64,000 nucleotides of DNA from Methylobacterium phyllostachyos (GTDB lineage: Bacteria; Pseudomonadota; Alphaproteobacteria; Rhizobiales; Beijerinckiaceae). How positions within the stretch are numbered: the stretch's first letter is position 1; each line of letters opens with the position of its first letter. The notes beneath the pieces were generated by a model. The model did no database searches. It saw only the letters and a program-made list of their open reading frames with translations, and was not told where the DNA came from. The stretch spans positions 304,744 through 368,743 of the forward strand of contig NZ_FNHS01000005.1 of the NCBI RefSeq assembly GCF_900103445.1, written 5' to 3'. Shown here one piece after another: positions 1-10,614 of this stretch. The position numbers and the translations under genes are program-made.

Positions 1-1024
1 TCTCGGCCACCGCGCCCTCGGCTTCGGCGGAGCTGGCCGCCATCTCGCCGGCCCGGTCGCGCATCGAGCCGGTGCTGGCGGTGAGCGCACCCTTCAGCAC
101 GCCGACCTGCCCGCGGAACGCCTCGATGGCGCGGTCGAGATTGGCGCGCCGCTGCGCCTCGCCGGCGGCGCCGGCGCTCTGCAGGCCTTCGAGCTCCCGC
201 GTCCGCAGGCCGGCTCCGCGCAGCACCTCGACCGACCGGGCCACTGCGCCGATCTCGTCGCCGCGCCCGGCATGGGGGATCGGCGTCTCCAGATCGCCCG
301 CTGCCAGCCCCTCGATCCGGGTCGCGATCGTCGCGAAGGGGCGGAACAGGCGCGCCGCCGCGAAGCCCACCAGGGCGCAGGCCAGCGCCGCGATGACCAG
401 AGCCGCGATGCCGAGGCTCGTCATGGTCTGCGCGTGGGCGTCGAAATACATCTCGATCGGCAGGCCGACGAACAGGAGGCCGTTCACCGTGCCGGCCGCG
501 TCGAAGGTCGGCTGGTAGACCGTGTAGTAGCGGCGGCCGAACAGCATGGCCGGACCCTCGTAGGTCTTGCCGGCGCGCACGACGGCCTGGGCGGGGCTGT
601 CGGGGGCGAGCGCCGTGCCGACCGCGCGGGCGCCGTCCTCGCGGCGCACCGTCGTCTGGCGGCGCACGAAGCTGTCGGTCGCGGGTTCGAAGCTGAAGAC
701 CGTCGCCATGCCGCCGGTATACGCCACGGCGTTGTCCACCACGGCGGCATCCGTGAAGCCCGAGAGGCTCGGCGTCGCGACCTTGGCGACCCGGGTGTCC
801 GCGAGTTCCGTGGTCGCGCCCGGCAGCCGCTCGGCCAGGACCAGGGCGAGCGTCCGCAGGTTGCGCTCGCCGTTGGCGCGCTGGCGATCCTCCATCTGCG
901 ACCACGTCTGCCGCGAGACGGTGATCGAGATCGCGCCCGCGGTGATAGACACCGCGAGCATCGCCAAGAGGATCACCTTCGTGGACAGGGACATCGCGCG
1001 TAGCGAGACGAGTCGGCGAAGCAT
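1..1024 (-). CDS. Methyl-accepting chemotaxis protein (partial, C-terminus beyond left edge)
   Basis: The frame runs from an ATG at 1024 leftward and stays open to base 1, giving about 341 residues. A first membrane segment lies near residues 17-36. A periplasmic region of about 160 residues follows (single-Cache-like by size and position), then a second membrane segment near 200-220 and a HAMP linker with GRGDEIGAVARSVE. The start of the coiled-coil signalling domain follows (SSAEAEGAVAE). The conserved signalling tip is not in the window. An in-frame stop lies not far upstream and the Shine-Dalgarno match at this start is weak, so an internal ATG about 30 bases downstream is an alternative. 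Family assignment is firm; the ligand cannot be inferred. Confidence 0.85.
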   Translation of the reverse strand, partial: MLRRLVSLRAMSLSTKVILLAMLAVSITAGAISITVSRQTWSQMEDRQRANGERNLRTLALVLAERLPGATTELADTRVAKVATPSLSGFTDAAVVDNAVAYTGGMATVFSFEPATDSFVRRQTTVRREDGARAVGTALAPDSPAQAVVRAGKTYEGPAMLFGRRYYTVYQPTFDAAGTVNGLLFVGLPIEMYFDAHAQTMTSLGIAALVIAALACALVGFAAARLFRPFATIATRIEGLAAGDLETPIPHAGRGDEIGAVARSVEVLRGAGLRTRELEGLQSAGAAGEAQRRANLDRAIEAFRGQVGVLKGALTASTGSMRDRAGEMAASSAEAEGAVAE

Positions 1025-1120
1025 GTGCTGGTATCCGCGTTTAAAGTCGCGCGGACACTGTAACGTTTATTTGAACGGAGTCTTAAATTTCGCATTTAAG
1101 GTGCAATGTCGTTGCCGGGT

Positions 1121-1990
1121 TCAACCCTGCCCTGCACGGCGTGCGGAGACCCGGGCGAGCGCCGCGAGATCCTTCTCGCCGTCGCCGTGGCTGATCGCCT
1201 CGATCAGGCTGTCGCGCAGGACGCTGGCGAACGGCATCGGCACGCCCGCGCCCTCGGCCGCCTGGAGGGCGAGCCGCACGTCCTTGGCGCCGAGCTTGAG
1301 GATGAAGCCCGGCGGCTCGTAGCGGTTCTGGGCGATCGACGCGCCGTAGCCCTTGTAGACCGGCGAGGCGAACAGGGTGTTGGTCATCAGGTCGAGGAAG
1401 TCGGCGCCCGGCACCCCGTGGCCCTCGGTCAGGCTGCAAGCCTCCGCCATGGCCTCGATCGCCGAGATCAGCATGAAGTTGCCGGCGAGCTTGACGGCGT
1501 TCGCCCGCACCGGATCGTCGCCGAACCGCCAGGTCTTGGCGCCCATGGCGTCGAGCAGCGGAGCGGCGCGGTCGATCAGGTCCGACGCGCCGGCCGCCAC
1601 GATGTTGAGCTTGCCGGCCTCCGCCACGTCCGGCCGGCCGAAGACCGGCGCCGAGATGTAGGGGACGCCCGCCCGATCGTGCACCGCAGCGAGCTGCTTG
1701 GCGAGCGCCACCGAGATCGTGCTCATGCCGATATGCACGCCCGGGCGCTCCGGCCGGTCGAGCAGGCCGCCGGCCACGATCACGGCCTCGAGCGCCGCGT
1801 CGTCGGCCAGCATGGTGATGACGGCGTCGCCCGCAAAGGCCTCCGCGGCGCTACCCACCGGCGTCACTCCCGCAATGCCCTTCGCGGCCTCCGGCGACCG
1901 GTTCCAGGCCCGGACCGTGTGCCCGGCCCTTGCGAGACTGGCCGCCATGGCCCGCCCCATCCGCCCCAGTCCGATGAATCCGACGTTCAT
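1121..1990 (-). CDS. NAD(P)-dependent beta-hydroxyacid dehydrogenase (3-hydroxyisobutyrate dehydrogenase family)
   Basis: A protein of 289 residues. The N-terminal Rossmann motif GLGRMGRAMAASLARAGH is typical of 3-hydroxyisobutyrate, tartronate-semialdehyde and 6-phosphogluconate dehydrogenases. The catalytic-lysine segment reads NAVKLAGNFML near residue 170, and the C-terminal helical domain has the usual length. The start is the ATG at 1990, preceded by AAGGAG at good spacing; a longer frame to 2098 exists but lacks this signal. It is divergent from the peptidase gene beginning at 2101. The family oxidises or reduces small beta-hydroxyacids; the substrate (3-hydroxyisobutyrate, tartronate semialdehyde or succinic semialdehyde) cannot be chosen from sequence alone. 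Confidence 0.85.
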   Translation of the reverse strand: MNVGFIGLGRMGRAMAASLARAGHTVRAWNRSPEAAKGIAGVTPVGSAAEAFAGDAVITMLADDAALEAVIVAGGLLDRPERPGVHIGMSTISVALAKQLAAVHDRAGVPYISAPVFGRPDVAEAGKLNIVAAGASDLIDRAAPLLDAMGAKTWRFGDDPVRANAVKLAGNFMLISAIEAMAEACSLTEGHGVPGADFLDLMTNTLFASPVYKGYGASIAQNRYEPPGFILKLGAKDVRLALQAAEGAGVPMPFASVLRDSLIEAISHGDGEKDLAALARVSARRAGQG

Positions 1991-2100
1991 GGCGTGCTCC
2001 TTGATCCGGTCTGCCGCCTGACCAACCGGAGAACCCGGTCGGGCGGTCCGCGGCGCCTGCCGGGATTTGCGTCGATCGCCCGTCGTGGCAAGCTCCACCG

Positions 2101-3126
2101 ATGCTGCGGAATTGCATCACGGATATTCCCGGCCTGCGGGTCGGCCACGCGAGCGATCTGCGGATCGCCAGCGGCGTCACCGCGATCCTGTTCGACGCGC
2201 CGGTGATCGCCTCCGTAGACGTGCGCGGCGGCGGGCCGGGGACCCGGGAGACCGACCTGCTCGATCCCGAGCGCACCGTGGAGCGGATCGATGCTCTGGT
2301 GTTGTCCGGGGGCTCGGCCTTCGGACTCGACGTGGCGGCGGGCGTGACGGCGTGGCTCGCCGAGGCCGGGCGCGGCTTCCCGGTCGGCGGGATGCGGGTG
2401 CCGATCGTGCCCGGGGCGATCCTGTTCGACCTGCTCAACGGCGGCGACAAGGAATGGGGCCGCTACCCGCCCTATCGCGAACTCGGCTTCCAGGCCGCCG
2501 CGGCGGCGGCCGAGGCCTTCGAGCTGGGCTCCGTGGGGGCCGGGACCGGCGCGCGCACCGGGCGTCTGAAGGGTGGGATCGGCTCGGCCTCGGCGCTCGT
2601 CGCGGGCACGGGCTTCCGGGTCGGTGCGCTCGTGGCGGTGAACGCCTTCGGCAACGCGACGATCGGAGACGGGCCGCATTTCTGGGCCGCGCCCTTCGAG
2701 GCGGGCGACGAGTTCGGCGGCCTGGGCTCGCCGGCCCGGGTACCAACCGACGCCCTCGCCTTTCCGGCCCGGGCGCTGCCGGGCGCCGCGACGACGCTCG
2801 CCGTGGTGGCGACCGACGCAGGCCTGACCAAGGCGCAGTGCCGCCGCCTCGCGGTGGCGGCCCAGGACGGCCTCGCCCGCGCCCTCGTGCCGGCGCATAC
2901 CCCCCTCGACGGCGATCTGGTGTTTGCCGCGGCCACCGGCGCCGTGCCGCTGGCCGATCCGGTGGTGGAAATGGCGCGCCTGGGCGATGCCGCCGCGCAG
3001 GTGCTGGCCCGGGCGGTGGCGCGGGGGGTGTTTTCGGCGCGAAGCCTGCCGGGGCAGGCGGTGGCGGCGCCTCTCTCGTGGACGGGCTTGCCGCCGGCTT
3101 GGGGTGATGTGTTTCGAGGGGCTTAG
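2101..3126 (+). CDS. P1 family peptidase (DmpA/S58-type aminopeptidase)
   Basis: 341 residues, begun by an ATG. Family features include the N-terminal ITDIPGLRVGHASD, the glycine-rich LSGGSAFGLDVAAGV, the central TGRLKGGIGSAS and the segment ATTLAVVATDAGLTK in the second half. In S58 enzymes the precursor is thought to self-cleave before a Ser/Thr nucleophile in this second region. Most relatives I recall have an Asn before the TT pair and this protein has Ala, so autoprocessing should not be assumed. Known members are beta-peptidyl or D-/L-aminopeptidases. The gene is divergent from the dehydrogenase at 1121-1990 with a gap of about 110 bases. Confidence 0.85.
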   Translation: MLRNCITDIPGLRVGHASDLRIASGVTAILFDAPVIASVDVRGGGPGTRETDLLDPERTVERIDALVLSGGSAFGLDVAAGVTAWLAEAGRGFPVGGMRVPIVPGAILFDLLNGGDKEWGRYPPYRELGFQAAAAAAEAFELGSVGAGTGARTGRLKGGIGSASALVAGTGFRVGALVAVNAFGNATIGDGPHFWAAPFEAGDEFGGLGSPARVPTDALAFPARALPGAATTLAVVATDAGLTKAQCRRLAVAAQDGLARALVPAHTPLDGDLVFAAATGAVPLADPVVEMARLGDAAAQVLARAVARGVFSARSLPGQAVAAPLSWTGLPPAWGDVFRGA

Positions 3127-3152
3127 GGGCCGGGGCTTGATGCCGTCCTCGC

Positions 3153-3248
3153 CGTCATCACGAGCGAAGCGAAGTGACCCAGGGCAGCGCGACCTCGGAG
3201 GGCGTGGTGCGACACTGGGTTGCTTCGCTCCGCTCGCAAAGACGGCGG
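3153..3248. repeat. REP-like imperfect palindrome, copy A
   Basis: About 96 bases forming an imperfect inverted repeat. The left arm contains CGAGCGAAGCGAAG and the right arm TTGCTTCGCTCCGCTCGC, ending GACGGCGG. A related copy lies at 25894-25989. It sits at the 3' ends of the peptidase gene and of the convergent 93-residue gene. Elements like this are widespread in Rhizobiales intergenic regions. Confidence 0.75.
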
Positions 3249-3249
3249 C

Positions 3250-3531
3250 TCACACCTCGCCGCGCGCATCCTCGATCAGCTGCGCCAAGCCGGCATCGAC
3301 TTCGTCGGCCAGCATTGTCCGCTCCGCGTCGGTGAGATCCTTCGCCCAGGCGCCACTCCCAAAACCCTCCGTGCAGCGCGCCCGCTCGGAGGCGATGTAG
3401 GCCTCGGTCTCTTCGGGCCGCGTCTTCATGGCGTGGACCATGCCGAACCACGCCGCACGCTCCACCACGGCGAGCCGCGCCCGCAGGCGGATCGCCACCG
3501 CCTTGTCGGGATCGATTCCCTCATCGCTCAT
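3250..3531 (-). CDS. Hypothetical protein, translationally coupled to the upstream hybrid kinase
   Basis: 93 residues, charged, with no signal peptide or membrane segment. The sequence is mainly helical by composition (for example [19 protein letters not shown]). I do not recognise a family. Its ATG at 3529-3531 overlaps the stop codon of the 792-residue kinase by four bases (ATGA), so it is almost certainly co-translated with it. That coupling makes an accessory role in the same signalling pathway plausible but unproven. A REP-like palindrome follows directly downstream. Confidence 0.65.
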   Translation of the reverse strand: MSDEGIDPDKAVAIRLRARLAVVERAAWFGMVHAMKTRPEETEAYIASERARCTEGFGSGAWAKDLTDAERTMLADEVDAGLAQLIEDARGEV

Positions 3532-5906
3532 GGCCTGTCCCCCGTCTCCTGCTCGGCGAGCCGCGCGATCAGGCCCTGGAGTTGTCCCGGCACCGGCTCG
3601 CTCGCCGAACGCGCGTAGAGCACCCGCAGTTGCCGGCCGATCTCCGCGAGGCTCATCGAGCCCTTGGCGATCACCCGGTCGGCCTGCCGGGTCAGGCTCT
3701 CCTTCTCGGCATGGGTGATCTCCTTGGCGGTGAGCACCACCACCGGCACGTCGCCGTCGGGCCGGGCGCGCAGGGCCCGCAGGAAGCCGAACCCGTCCAT
3801 CTCGGGCATCATCAGGTCGAGGAGGATCAGGCTCGGCCGCGCTTCGTTCACCCGCTCCAGGGCGATCCGGCCGTTCTCCGCCTCGTCGACGATCCAGCCC
3901 TCGCGGCCGAGCGACCGGCGCAGGCGCTCGCGGGCATCCGCGTCGTCGTCGACCACGAGGATGCGGGCTTCGTTCGGCGCCTCAGGCCGGTAGCGCTCCA
4001 TCATACCCTTGAGCCGGTCCCAGTCGATCGGCTTGACGAAATAGTCGGTCGCGCCGAGCGCCTGGCCGAGGCCCTGCTCGGCCACCACCGAGGTCATGAT
4101 GACCGGCGTCCCGGCGAGGTCGGGGTCGTTGCGGACCGCGTGCAGCACCGCCCAGCCGTCCATGCGCGGCATCTCGACGTCGAGCAGGATCGCCCGGGGC
4201 TTGAGCGCCCGGGCGAGCGTCAGGCCGGCGCGGCCATCGTTGGCGCTGCGCACGTGGAACCCCTCGCGCTCCAGGAAACGCTGGAGCAGCTCCCGGGCGG
4301 CCGGATCGTCGTCGACCAGCAGGACCGTCTCGTGCTGCTCGTGCGGCTCCACCGCGTGGGCCTCGGCCTCGGCGGGCGGTGCGTCCTCGGGCGCCAGCGT
4401 CGCGGGCAGGCGGATCGTGAAGGTCGAGCCCGCCCCTGGATTGCTGGTGACGCCGATGTCGCCGCCCATCGTCCGGCAGAAGGCGCGGGTGATGGCGAGC
4501 CCGAGGCCCGTGCCGCCGAACTGGCGTGTGGTGGAGTCGTCGGCCTGCACGAAGCGCTCGAACAGGCGCCCGATCTGCTCCTCGCTCATGCCGATGCCGG
4601 TATCCGCGATGGCGAAGGACAGCCAATCGGCCCCCGCCTCCCGGTGCCGCTGCACCGTCAGCGTGATGGTGCCCTTCTCGGTGAACTTGGCGGCGTTGCC
4701 GATCAGGTTCAGCAGGCACTGGCGGATCTTGGTCTGATCCTGGTGCATCGACCCGAGATCGGCCCCGTCCGTGTCGAGGACGAAGCGGTTGCCCTTCTTC
4801 TCCACCAGGGAGCCGGTGGCGTCGGACACGTCCTGCAGCAGATCGGTGACGGCAAAGGTCTCGGCCGAGGCGGTCATGCGGCCGGCCTCGATCTTCGAGA
4901 TGTCGAGCACGTCGTTGATCAGCGACAGGAGGTGGCGCGCCGCCGCCTCGATCTTGCGCAGGTCCGGCAGGAGGGCGGCCTGGCCGATATCCTCCAGCTC
5001 CTCGCCGAGCATCTCGGAATAGCCGATCACCGCCGAGAGGGGCGTGCGCAGCTCGTGGCTCATGTTGGCGATGAACTGGCTCTTGGCGCGGTTGGCGGCC
5101 TCGGCGGCTTGGCGCGCCCGCTCCACCGCCTCCTCGGCCTCCTTGCGCTCGGTGACGTCGACGCAGGTGCCGACCCATTCCCGCAGGCTGCCGTCCTCGG
5201 CCAGCACCGGCACGCCGCGGACCTCCATGGCGCGCCAGACCCCGTCGTGGCGGCGCAGGCGGTACTCGATCTCGTAGGTCTTGCGCGCCTCCACGCAGGC
5301 CGCCCAGGCATCAGCGGCTTGCCCGCGGTCGTCGGGGTGGACCGCGTCGAGCCAGCCCCAGCCCTGATAGGCCTCCTCGGTCTGGCCCGTGTAGATGCTC
5401 CAGCGGACCTGCGGCGGGGTCAGCTCGCCCGCGGCGTTGGTGTTCCAGATCACGGCCGCGGAAGCGTCGACGAGTGCCCGAAATCGCTGCTCGGAATGGC
5501 GCAGGCGCTCCTCGATGGCGCGGCGACCGGAGATATCCGTGTTGGTCCCATACCAGCGCAGGACCCGCCCGGATTCATCCCGGTGCGGCCGCGCCTTGGA
5601 GAGGAACCAGCGGTAGACCCCGTCCCGGCCGCGCAGCGGGAACGTATCCTCCCAGGAGCTTCCGAGGGCGATGGCGGCCTGATAGCGTTCCGTCACCGCC
5701 GCGACGTGATCCGGATGGTGGACGGTGCGCCAGCCCCAGCCACGCATCTCCTCGAGCGAGGTGCCGGTGTAGTCATACCAGCGCTGGTTGTACCAGATGA
5801 TGGTGCCGTCGGCCTCGGCGATCCAGGCGAGCTGCGGCAGCGTCTCGGCGAGAATCCGGTAGTCGGCATCCGTTACGGCCGCGGCGCCGCCCTCTGTCTC
5901 GCTCAT
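3528..5906 (-). CDS. Hybrid sensor histidine kinase (PAS-PAS-HisKA-HATPase-REC-REC)
   Basis: 792 residues with no membrane segment, so cytosolic. Two PAS domains with PAC-like ends span about residues 15-130 and 140-255. The dimerisation/phosphoacceptor domain has His284 in [14 protein letters not shown]. The ATPase domain shows the N box [13 protein letters not shown]1 DTGIGM and G2 [10 protein letters not shown]. Two receiver domains follow: [11 protein letters not shown] with acceptor Asp in [12 protein letters not shown], then [11 protein letters not shown] with [12 protein letters not shown]. No DNA-binding or enzymatic output domain is present, so it must act on another protein, perhaps a phosphotransferase. 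The start at 5906 has only a weak ribosome-binding site. The downstream 93-residue gene overlaps by four bases. Confidence 0.92.
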   Translation of the reverse strand: MSETEGGAAAVTDADYRILAETLPQLAWIAEADGTIIWYNQRWYDYTGTSLEEMRGWGWRTVHHPDHVAAVTERYQAAIALGSSWEDTFPLRGRDGVYRWFLSKARPHRDESGRVLRWYGTNTDISGRRAIEERLRHSEQRFRALVDASAAVIWNTNAAGELTPPQVRWSIYTGQTEEAYQGWGWLDAVHPDDRGQAADAWAACVEARKTYEIEYRLRRHDGVWRAMEVRGVPVLAEDGSLREWVGTCVDVTERKEAEEAVERARQAAEAANRAKSQFIANMSHELRTPLSAVIGYSEMLGEELEDIGQAALLPDLRKIEAAARHLLSLINDVLDISKIEAGRMTASAETFAVTDLLQDVSDATGSLVEKKGNRFVLDTDGADLGSMHQDQTKIRQCLLNLIGNAAKFTEKGTITLTVQRHREAGADWLSFAIADTGIGMSEEQIGRLFERFVQADDSTTRQFGGTGLGLAITRAFCRTMGGDIGVTSNPGAGSTFTIRLPATLAPEDAPPAEAEAHAVEPHEQHETVLLVDDDPAARELLQRFLEREGFHVRSANDGRAGLTLARALKPRAILLDVEMPRMDGWAVLHAVRNDPDLAGTPVIMTSVVAEQGLGQALGATDYFVKPIDWDRLKGMMERYRPEAPNEARILVVDDDADARERLRRSLGREGWIVDEAENGRIALERVNEARPSLILLDLMMPEMDGFGFLRALRARPDGDVPVVVLTAKEITHAEKESLTRQADRVIAKGSMSLAEIGRQLRVLYARSASEPVPGQLQGLIARLAEQETGDRP

Positions 5907-5968
5907 CGCTCGCTCATCGGCTGCGCATCATTCCTGATCCGGCCCCGGCTGGCCCGTACCAGTATGCC

Positions 5969-6865
5969 TTATACACGCATCGCGCCCGGATCCGACCGCG
6001 CCGGCGCGGGGACCGGGGTGCGCCGGCCCCGGAGGGCATCGACGGTGTAGAGGGCGAGCGCCACCCAGATCAGGGCGAGCATCAGGGCCCGGTGCGGCTC
6101 CACCCGCTCGCCATAGGCCAGCACGCTGAGGCCGAGCAGGCAGGTCGGGGCGACGTATTGCAGCAGGCCCAGCGTGGTCAGGCGCAGCCGCACCGCCGCG
6201 GCGGCGAACCAGATCAGCGGCAGGGCTGTCGTGAGGCCGGTCAGCATCAGCAGCGCGCGGCTCGCAGGCTCTGCGGGCAGGAACGGCTCGGGCGTGAGGA
6301 CGAGCCACGCGATCGCCGCCGGCAGGAGCAGCAGCGTCTCGGCCAGGAAGCCGACCAGCGCGTCGACCCCGACGATTTTGCGGACGAGGCCGTAGAGCGC
6401 GAAGCTCACCGCCAGCGACAGGGACATCAACGGCAGCTCGCCGGCCCAGATCACCGCGACCCCGACACCCACCGCCGCGACCACGACGGCCGCCGCCTGC
6501 AGCGGCCGCAGGCGCTCGCCGAGCGCCACCCGCCCGAGCGCCACGCTGACCAGCGGATTGATGTAATAGCCGAGGCTCGCGTCGAGCAGGTGCCCGCTGC
6601 TGACCGCATAGAGGTAGAGCAGCCAGTTCACGCCGATCATCGCGGCCGAGAGCGCCAGCATGGCATGCCGCGGGCGCAGGGGCCGCGGCAGAACGAGGCG
6701 ATGGCGCGCCGCCAGGACCAGGGCCAGGGTCCCGGCGAACAGGCTCGACCAGACGATGCGCTCGGCCAGGATGTGGTTCGGGCTGTAGGCTCCGAGCAGA
6801 CGGAAATGGACCGGGACCAGCAGGCCCCAGCTCAGATAGGCGGCGAGCGCGTAGACGAGGCCCAC
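5969..6865 (-). CDS. rarD: RarD/EamA-family membrane transporter
   Basis: 298 residues, strongly hydrophobic, with about ten predicted membrane segments. The N-terminus GLVYALAAYLSWGLLVPVHF and the conserved SLGYYINPLVSVALG and LGERLRPLQ segments are typical of RarD proteins, a branch of the drug/metabolite transporter superfamily. Members are often annotated as chloramphenicol-sensitivity or metabolite exporters, and the physiological substrate is generally unknown. It has its own leader of about 115 bases, which also holds the inverted repeat at 6930-6969. It ends 62 bases upstream of the kinase start at 5906, so co-transcription with the kinase is possible. Confidence 0.85.
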   Translation of the reverse strand: MGLVYALAAYLSWGLLVPVHFRLLGAYSPNHILAERIVWSSLFAGTLALVLAARHRLVLPRPLRPRHAMLALSAAMIGVNWLLYLYAVSSGHLLDASLGYYINPLVSVALGRVALGERLRPLQAAAVVVAAVGVGVAVIWAGELPLMSLSLAVSFALYGLVRKIVGVDALVGFLAETLLLLPAAIAWLVLTPEPFLPAEPASRALLMLTGLTTALPLIWFAAAAVRLRLTTLGLLQYVAPTCLLGLSVLAYGERVEPHRALMLALIWVALALYTVDALRGRRTPVPAPARSDPGAMRV

Positions 6866-6929
6866 GGGTTCCTCCCGATCGGCCCGGACGGCCGGGCGGT
6901 GCCGGGGCTGTACGCCCGGCAGCCCGCCT

Positions 6930-6969
6930 GGGACAGGGGGAAGGACGCAGGGCCGACCTCCCCTGTCCC
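6930..6969 (-). terminator. Inverted repeat after the chemoreceptor gene, possible terminator
   Basis: Perfect 10-base arms, GGGACAGGGG and CCCCTGTCCC, are separated by 20 bases just past the stop of the chemoreceptor ending at 6983. There is no T-run, so it may be a Rho-independent-like structure, an mRNA 3'-stabilising hairpin, or neither. Confidence 0.4.
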
Positions 6970-6982
6970 GGTCCCGCTTCGG

Positions 6983-8674
6983 TCAGGCGGCGCGGATCGT
7001 CGCCAGGAAGCGCTCGACCTCGCCGCTGAGCAGCTCGGATTGCCGCGACAGGTCCGACGCGGCGCCGAGGACGTGGTCCGCCGCCCGGCCCGTCTCCGTG
7101 GCCGCCGAGGCCACGCCGGCGATGTTGCTGGTCACCTCGCCGGTGCCCTGCGCCGCCTGACCGACGTTGCGGACGATCTCCTGCGTGGCCGCGCTCTGCT
7201 CCTCCACCGCGGCCGCGATCGACGTCGCGACCGCTTCGATCTCCCGGATGCGGTCGGTGATCCCGCCGATGACCGAGACGGCCGAGCCAGTCGATTTCTG
7301 GATCTGGCTGATCTGGCCGGCAATCTCCTCGGTCGCCCGGGCGGTCTGGTCGGCCAGCTCCTTGACCTCGGCGGCGACCACCGCGAAGCCCCGCCCGGCC
7401 TCCCCGGCCCGCGCCGCCTCGATGGTCGCGTTGAGCGCCAGCAGGTTGGTCTGAGCTGCGATGTCGGTGATCAGCCGCACCACGTCGCCGACCTTGGCGG
7501 CGGCGGCGCTGAGGTCCCGCACCAGTGTGGCCGTCTGGCTGGCCTCGGACACGGCGCCCTGGGCAAGCTTGGCCGAGCCATCCGCCTGCCGGCCGATCTC
7601 CTGCACCGACGAGCCCAGTTCCTCGGCCGCGCTCGCTACCGTGTTGACGTTCGAGGCGGCCTGCTCGGCGGCAGCCGCCACGGTCGTGGACTGGCTGGCC
7701 GTCTGTGTTGCCGTCGCCGTCATGGTCTGCGCGGTGGTCTGCAGCTCGGTCGCCGCAGCGGAGACCAAGTTGATGATCCGGCCGACCGTGCCCTGGAATC
7801 CGTCGGCGAGTTCCAGCATGGCCCGGCGGCGCGCCTCCGTGGCTGCCTCTTCGGCCCTGCGCTGGCTCTGGGCCTGCTCGGCGGCGTTCCGGGCGACCAG
7901 GGCCTTGATGCCCTCGACGGCCCGGCCGATCAGGCCGATCTCGTCGCCGCGTCGGGCCTCGGTGATCTCCGCGTCGATCGCCCCGTCGGCCATGCGCTGC
8001 AGTTTGGCCGCCAGCCGGCGGATCGGGCGCGTGACGCCGAAGATCACGACCACGAAGCCCGCGGCCACGCCGACAGCGATGCCGGTGAGCGAGACGGCCA
8101 GCAGCAGCGAGCGCGTGGCGTTGACCTCCACGGTCAAGTCGTCCGACCGCTTCTGGAGCGAGGCTTCCATGTCGTCCACGAGCATGTGGGCGGCCTTGGT
8201 CACCTGATTCTGGTCGCCGTTCGCGATCCGGCGCGCCAGGGACAGGGCTTCGTCCGCCTTACCCGCGTCGGCCAGATCGCGCAGGTCGCGGATCGCCCGC
8301 ATAGAGGCGTCGAAATAACTGGCGATCTGATCGATGCGCTCCCGGAAGTTCGGCGCCTCCCGCCGGGCGCCGTCGATCAGCGTCGACGCCTCGGCCGCGA
8401 GGGTGTCGAGATGGCGGCCGATGCTTGTCCCTTCGGCGGTGCCGGCCTCCGTCGCAGTGCGCAGGGCGGTGTAGCCGAGCTGCGCCACGATGCGGTTCAG
8501 GCGGGCGACCTTCACGACCGCCTTCGATTCCTTGTCGAGCAAGATCGTGTAGGCCCCGTCGATGCCGGCGATTTTATTGGATGTGTACAGGGCGCATCCC
8601 AAGAAAATGGCACCCATCAAAGCAATGACCGTCAGCAGCTTCGACAGAATATTTACCTTGATCGTTAAGTTCAT
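6983..8674 (-). CDS. Methyl-accepting chemotaxis protein (tandem paralogue 1)
   Basis: 563 residues from the ATG at 8674, chosen because AAGGA lies just upstream; a longer frame to 8713 lacks this signal. Membrane segments lie near residues 12-31 and 189-211 and flank a helical periplasmic four-helix-bundle-like sensor. A HAMP domain follows (ITRPIRR-type start, [15 protein letters not shown]). The signalling hairpin tip reads [20 protein letters not shown]. The C-terminus is LATIRAA with no CheR-tethering pentapeptide. The next gene upstream encodes a protein of exactly the same length and the same C-terminal residues, which suggests a tandem duplication. The leader is markedly A+T rich for this genome. 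Confidence 0.93.
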   Translation of the reverse strand: MNLTIKVNILSKLLTVIALMGAIFLGCALYTSNKIAGIDGAYTILLDKESKAVVKVARLNRIVAQLGYTALRTATEAGTAEGTSIGRHLDTLAAEASTLIDGARREAPNFRERIDQIASYFDASMRAIRDLRDLADAGKADEALSLARRIANGDQNQVTKAAHMLVDDMEASLQKRSDDLTVEVNATRSLLLAVSLTGIAVGVAAGFVVVIFGVTRPIRRLAAKLQRMADGAIDAEITEARRGDEIGLIGRAVEGIKALVARNAAEQAQSQRRAEEAATEARRRAMLELADGFQGTVGRIINLVSAAATELQTTAQTMTATATQTASQSTTVAAAAEQAASNVNTVASAAEELGSSVQEIGRQADGSAKLAQGAVSEASQTATLVRDLSAAAAKVGDVVRLITDIAAQTNLLALNATIEAARAGEAGRGFAVVAAEVKELADQTARATEEIAGQISQIQKSTGSAVSVIGGITDRIREIEAVATSIAAAVEEQSAATQEIVRNVGQAAQGTGEVTSNIAGVASAATETGRAADHVLGAASDLSRQSELLSGEVERFLATIRAA

Positions 8675-8922
8675 GATGGTTCCTTCGACGCGGCCTTGGT
8701 CTGGCTGCGTCAAATTATGTCAGCTCCAAACAGAGACAAGCGATAGTGTTGATTTTTTGCGTGATGATCAAATAACTAAAGATTGTTCTGTAGGCGATAT
8801 GCGAAGATGCATATGCAGGATTTGAATTCTAAATTGGATATGATTTCGGACAAAGAAAAATCTTTCGATGCCAATCATGAGGCCTTTTGGCCGCACGATC
8901 CGGCGCCCTCGAGTGGCCGAGC

Positions 8923-10614
8923 TCACGCCGCCCGGATCGTGGCGAGAAAGCGCCGGACCTCGCCGCCGAGTTCCTCCGACTGGCGCGCCAGAGCGGAGGC
9001 GGCGGCCAGAACCTGACCGGCGGCGGCGCCGGTCGCCTCCGAGGCCTCGGCCACGCCCGCCATGTTGGCGGTGACCTCTCTGGTCCCAGTCGCGGCCTGC
9101 GCGACGTTGCGGACGATTTCTTGGGTGGCCGCCCCCTGCTGCTCCACCGCCGCCGCGATCGAGGTGGCCACCGTGTCGATCTCGCGGATCCGCGCCGCGA
9201 TCGTGGCGATCACCGACACCGCCTGTCCGGTCGCCCCCTGGATGTGGCCGATCTGATCCGAGATTTCTCCCGTCGCCTGGGCTGCCTGCCCGGCGAGTTC
9301 CTTGACCTCCCCAGCCACGACGGCGAAGCCACGGCCTGCCTCGCCGGCCCGGGCGGCCTCGATCGTGGCGTTGAGCGCCAGCAGGTTGGTCTGGCTCGCG
9401 ATGGTGGCGATCATTTCGACGACGGCGCCCACCTTGCCGGCGGCGGCGCTGAGATCCTGCACCAGGGCGGCGGTCCGGTCGGCCTCCGAGACGGCGTTCT
9501 GCGCCAGCGTGGCCGAGCCGCTGACCTGCCGGCCGATCTCAAGGACCGACGAGCCCAGCTCCTCGGCCGCGCTCGCCACCGTGTTGACATTGGCGGCCGC
9601 CTCCTCGGCGGCGGTCGCCACAGCGGTCGAGCGGTCGGCGGTGCGCGCGGCCGTGTCGGTCATGGTCTGGGCGGTGGCCTGCAGCGTGGCGACCGAAGCG
9701 GAGACGAGGCCGATGATCCGGCCCACCGTGTCCTCGAAGCCGTCGGCGAAGGCCATCAGCGTGCGGCTGCGATCGGCGGCGACGGCCTCGTCGGTCCGCC
9801 GCTTGCTGTCCGCCTGCTCGGCGGCCCTGCGGGCGACCAGGGCCTTGATGGCCTCCACGGCCTTGCCGATGGCGCCGATCTCGTCCCGGCGCCGCGCCTC
9901 CCGAACCTCCGCGCTCAGCTCTCCCTGCGACATGGCCTTCAGGGCCACCGTCAACCTGCCGAGCGGGCGCGTGACGCCAAAACTCACGATCAGCAGGCCG
10001 ACCAGGATGCTGGCCGCGATGCCCGCCGCCGACAGGCCGATCACCCAGACCAAGGTCGTCCGGGTCTCCGTCCCCAGCGCCGCGGAGCCGTCACGGATCG
10101 CCGCGCCGAGGTCGTCCGCGAAGGCGTCGAGTTCCGCAAACAGCGTCTTCTGGAGGGGATCCACCTTCTTGTGGGCAAGGGTCAGGGCCTGGGCGCTCAT
10201 GCCCTTCTTGGTCATGGCGCACATCTCGCCGGTGAGATGGGCGTAGGTGTCCAGTAGACCGGCGATCCGGTCGATCCGGTCGTGGAAGGCCGGCGCGTTC
10301 CGGCGCACGCCGCCGAGGAGCTTCGAGGCCTCGGCCGGAAGCGGTTCGAAGGCGCTGCCCACCCGGTCCGACTCGTCCGGATCGGCCTCGCCGAGGGCGC
10401 GAAAGGCCACGTAGCTCATCTGATAGACGACGCGGCCGAGACGCGCCGCCATCGTGGCGGCCGTGGCGTCGTTGTCGAGATAGGCGCTGTAGGTCGCATC
10501 GACCACGATCATGCGCTTGGAGATATACCATAAATACCCGACTGAATTTGCTGCGATAAAAGCGAATGCAAAAGCAATCTTCAAGGAAATTCGAGTCTTA
10601 ACGAAACGGCTCAC
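8923..10614 (-). CDS. Methyl-accepting chemotaxis protein (tandem paralogue 2)
   Basis: 563 residues from a GTG at 10614 preceded by AGGAG at about 10 bases. The architecture matches its neighbour: a membrane segment near 12-30, a helical periplasmic sensor of about 155 residues, a second membrane segment, a HAMP ([15 protein letters not shown]), and a signalling domain with [20 protein letters not shown], ending LATIRAA. The cytoplasmic halves are nearly interchangeable while the periplasmic halves differ ([20 protein letters not shown] here), so the ligands probably differ. No che gene is adjacent; the nearest chemosensory operon is at 33-44 kb. Confidence 0.93.
   Translation of the reverse strand: MSRFVKTRISLKIAFAFAFIAANSVGYLWYISKRMIVVDATYSAYLDNDATAATMAARLGRVVYQMSYVAFRALGEADPDESDRVGSAFEPLPAEASKLLGGVRRNAPAFHDRIDRIAGLLDTYAHLTGEMCAMTKKGMSAQALTLAHKKVDPLQKTLFAELDAFADDLGAAIRDGSAALGTETRTTLVWVIGLSAAGIAASILVGLLIVSFGVTRPLGRLTVALKAMSQGELSAEVREARRRDEIGAIGKAVEAIKALVARRAAEQADSKRRTDEAVAADRSRTLMAFADGFEDTVGRIIGLVSASVATLQATAQTMTDTAARTADRSTAVATAAEEAAANVNTVASAAEELGSSVLEIGRQVSGSATLAQNAVSEADRTAALVQDLSAAAGKVGAVVEMIATIASQTNLLALNATIEAARAGEAGRGFAVVAGEVKELAGQAAQATGEISDQIGHIQGATGQAVSVIATIAARIREIDTVATSIAAAVEQQGAATQEIVRNVAQAATGTREVTANMAGVAEASEATGAAAGQVLAAASALARQSEELGGEVRRFLATIRAA

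Noticed and set aside
3582..6050. 822-codon open frame antisense to the hybrid kinase
   Set aside because: Compositional shadow of the kinase gene, with His/Arg/Asp-rich low-complexity translation and no domain.
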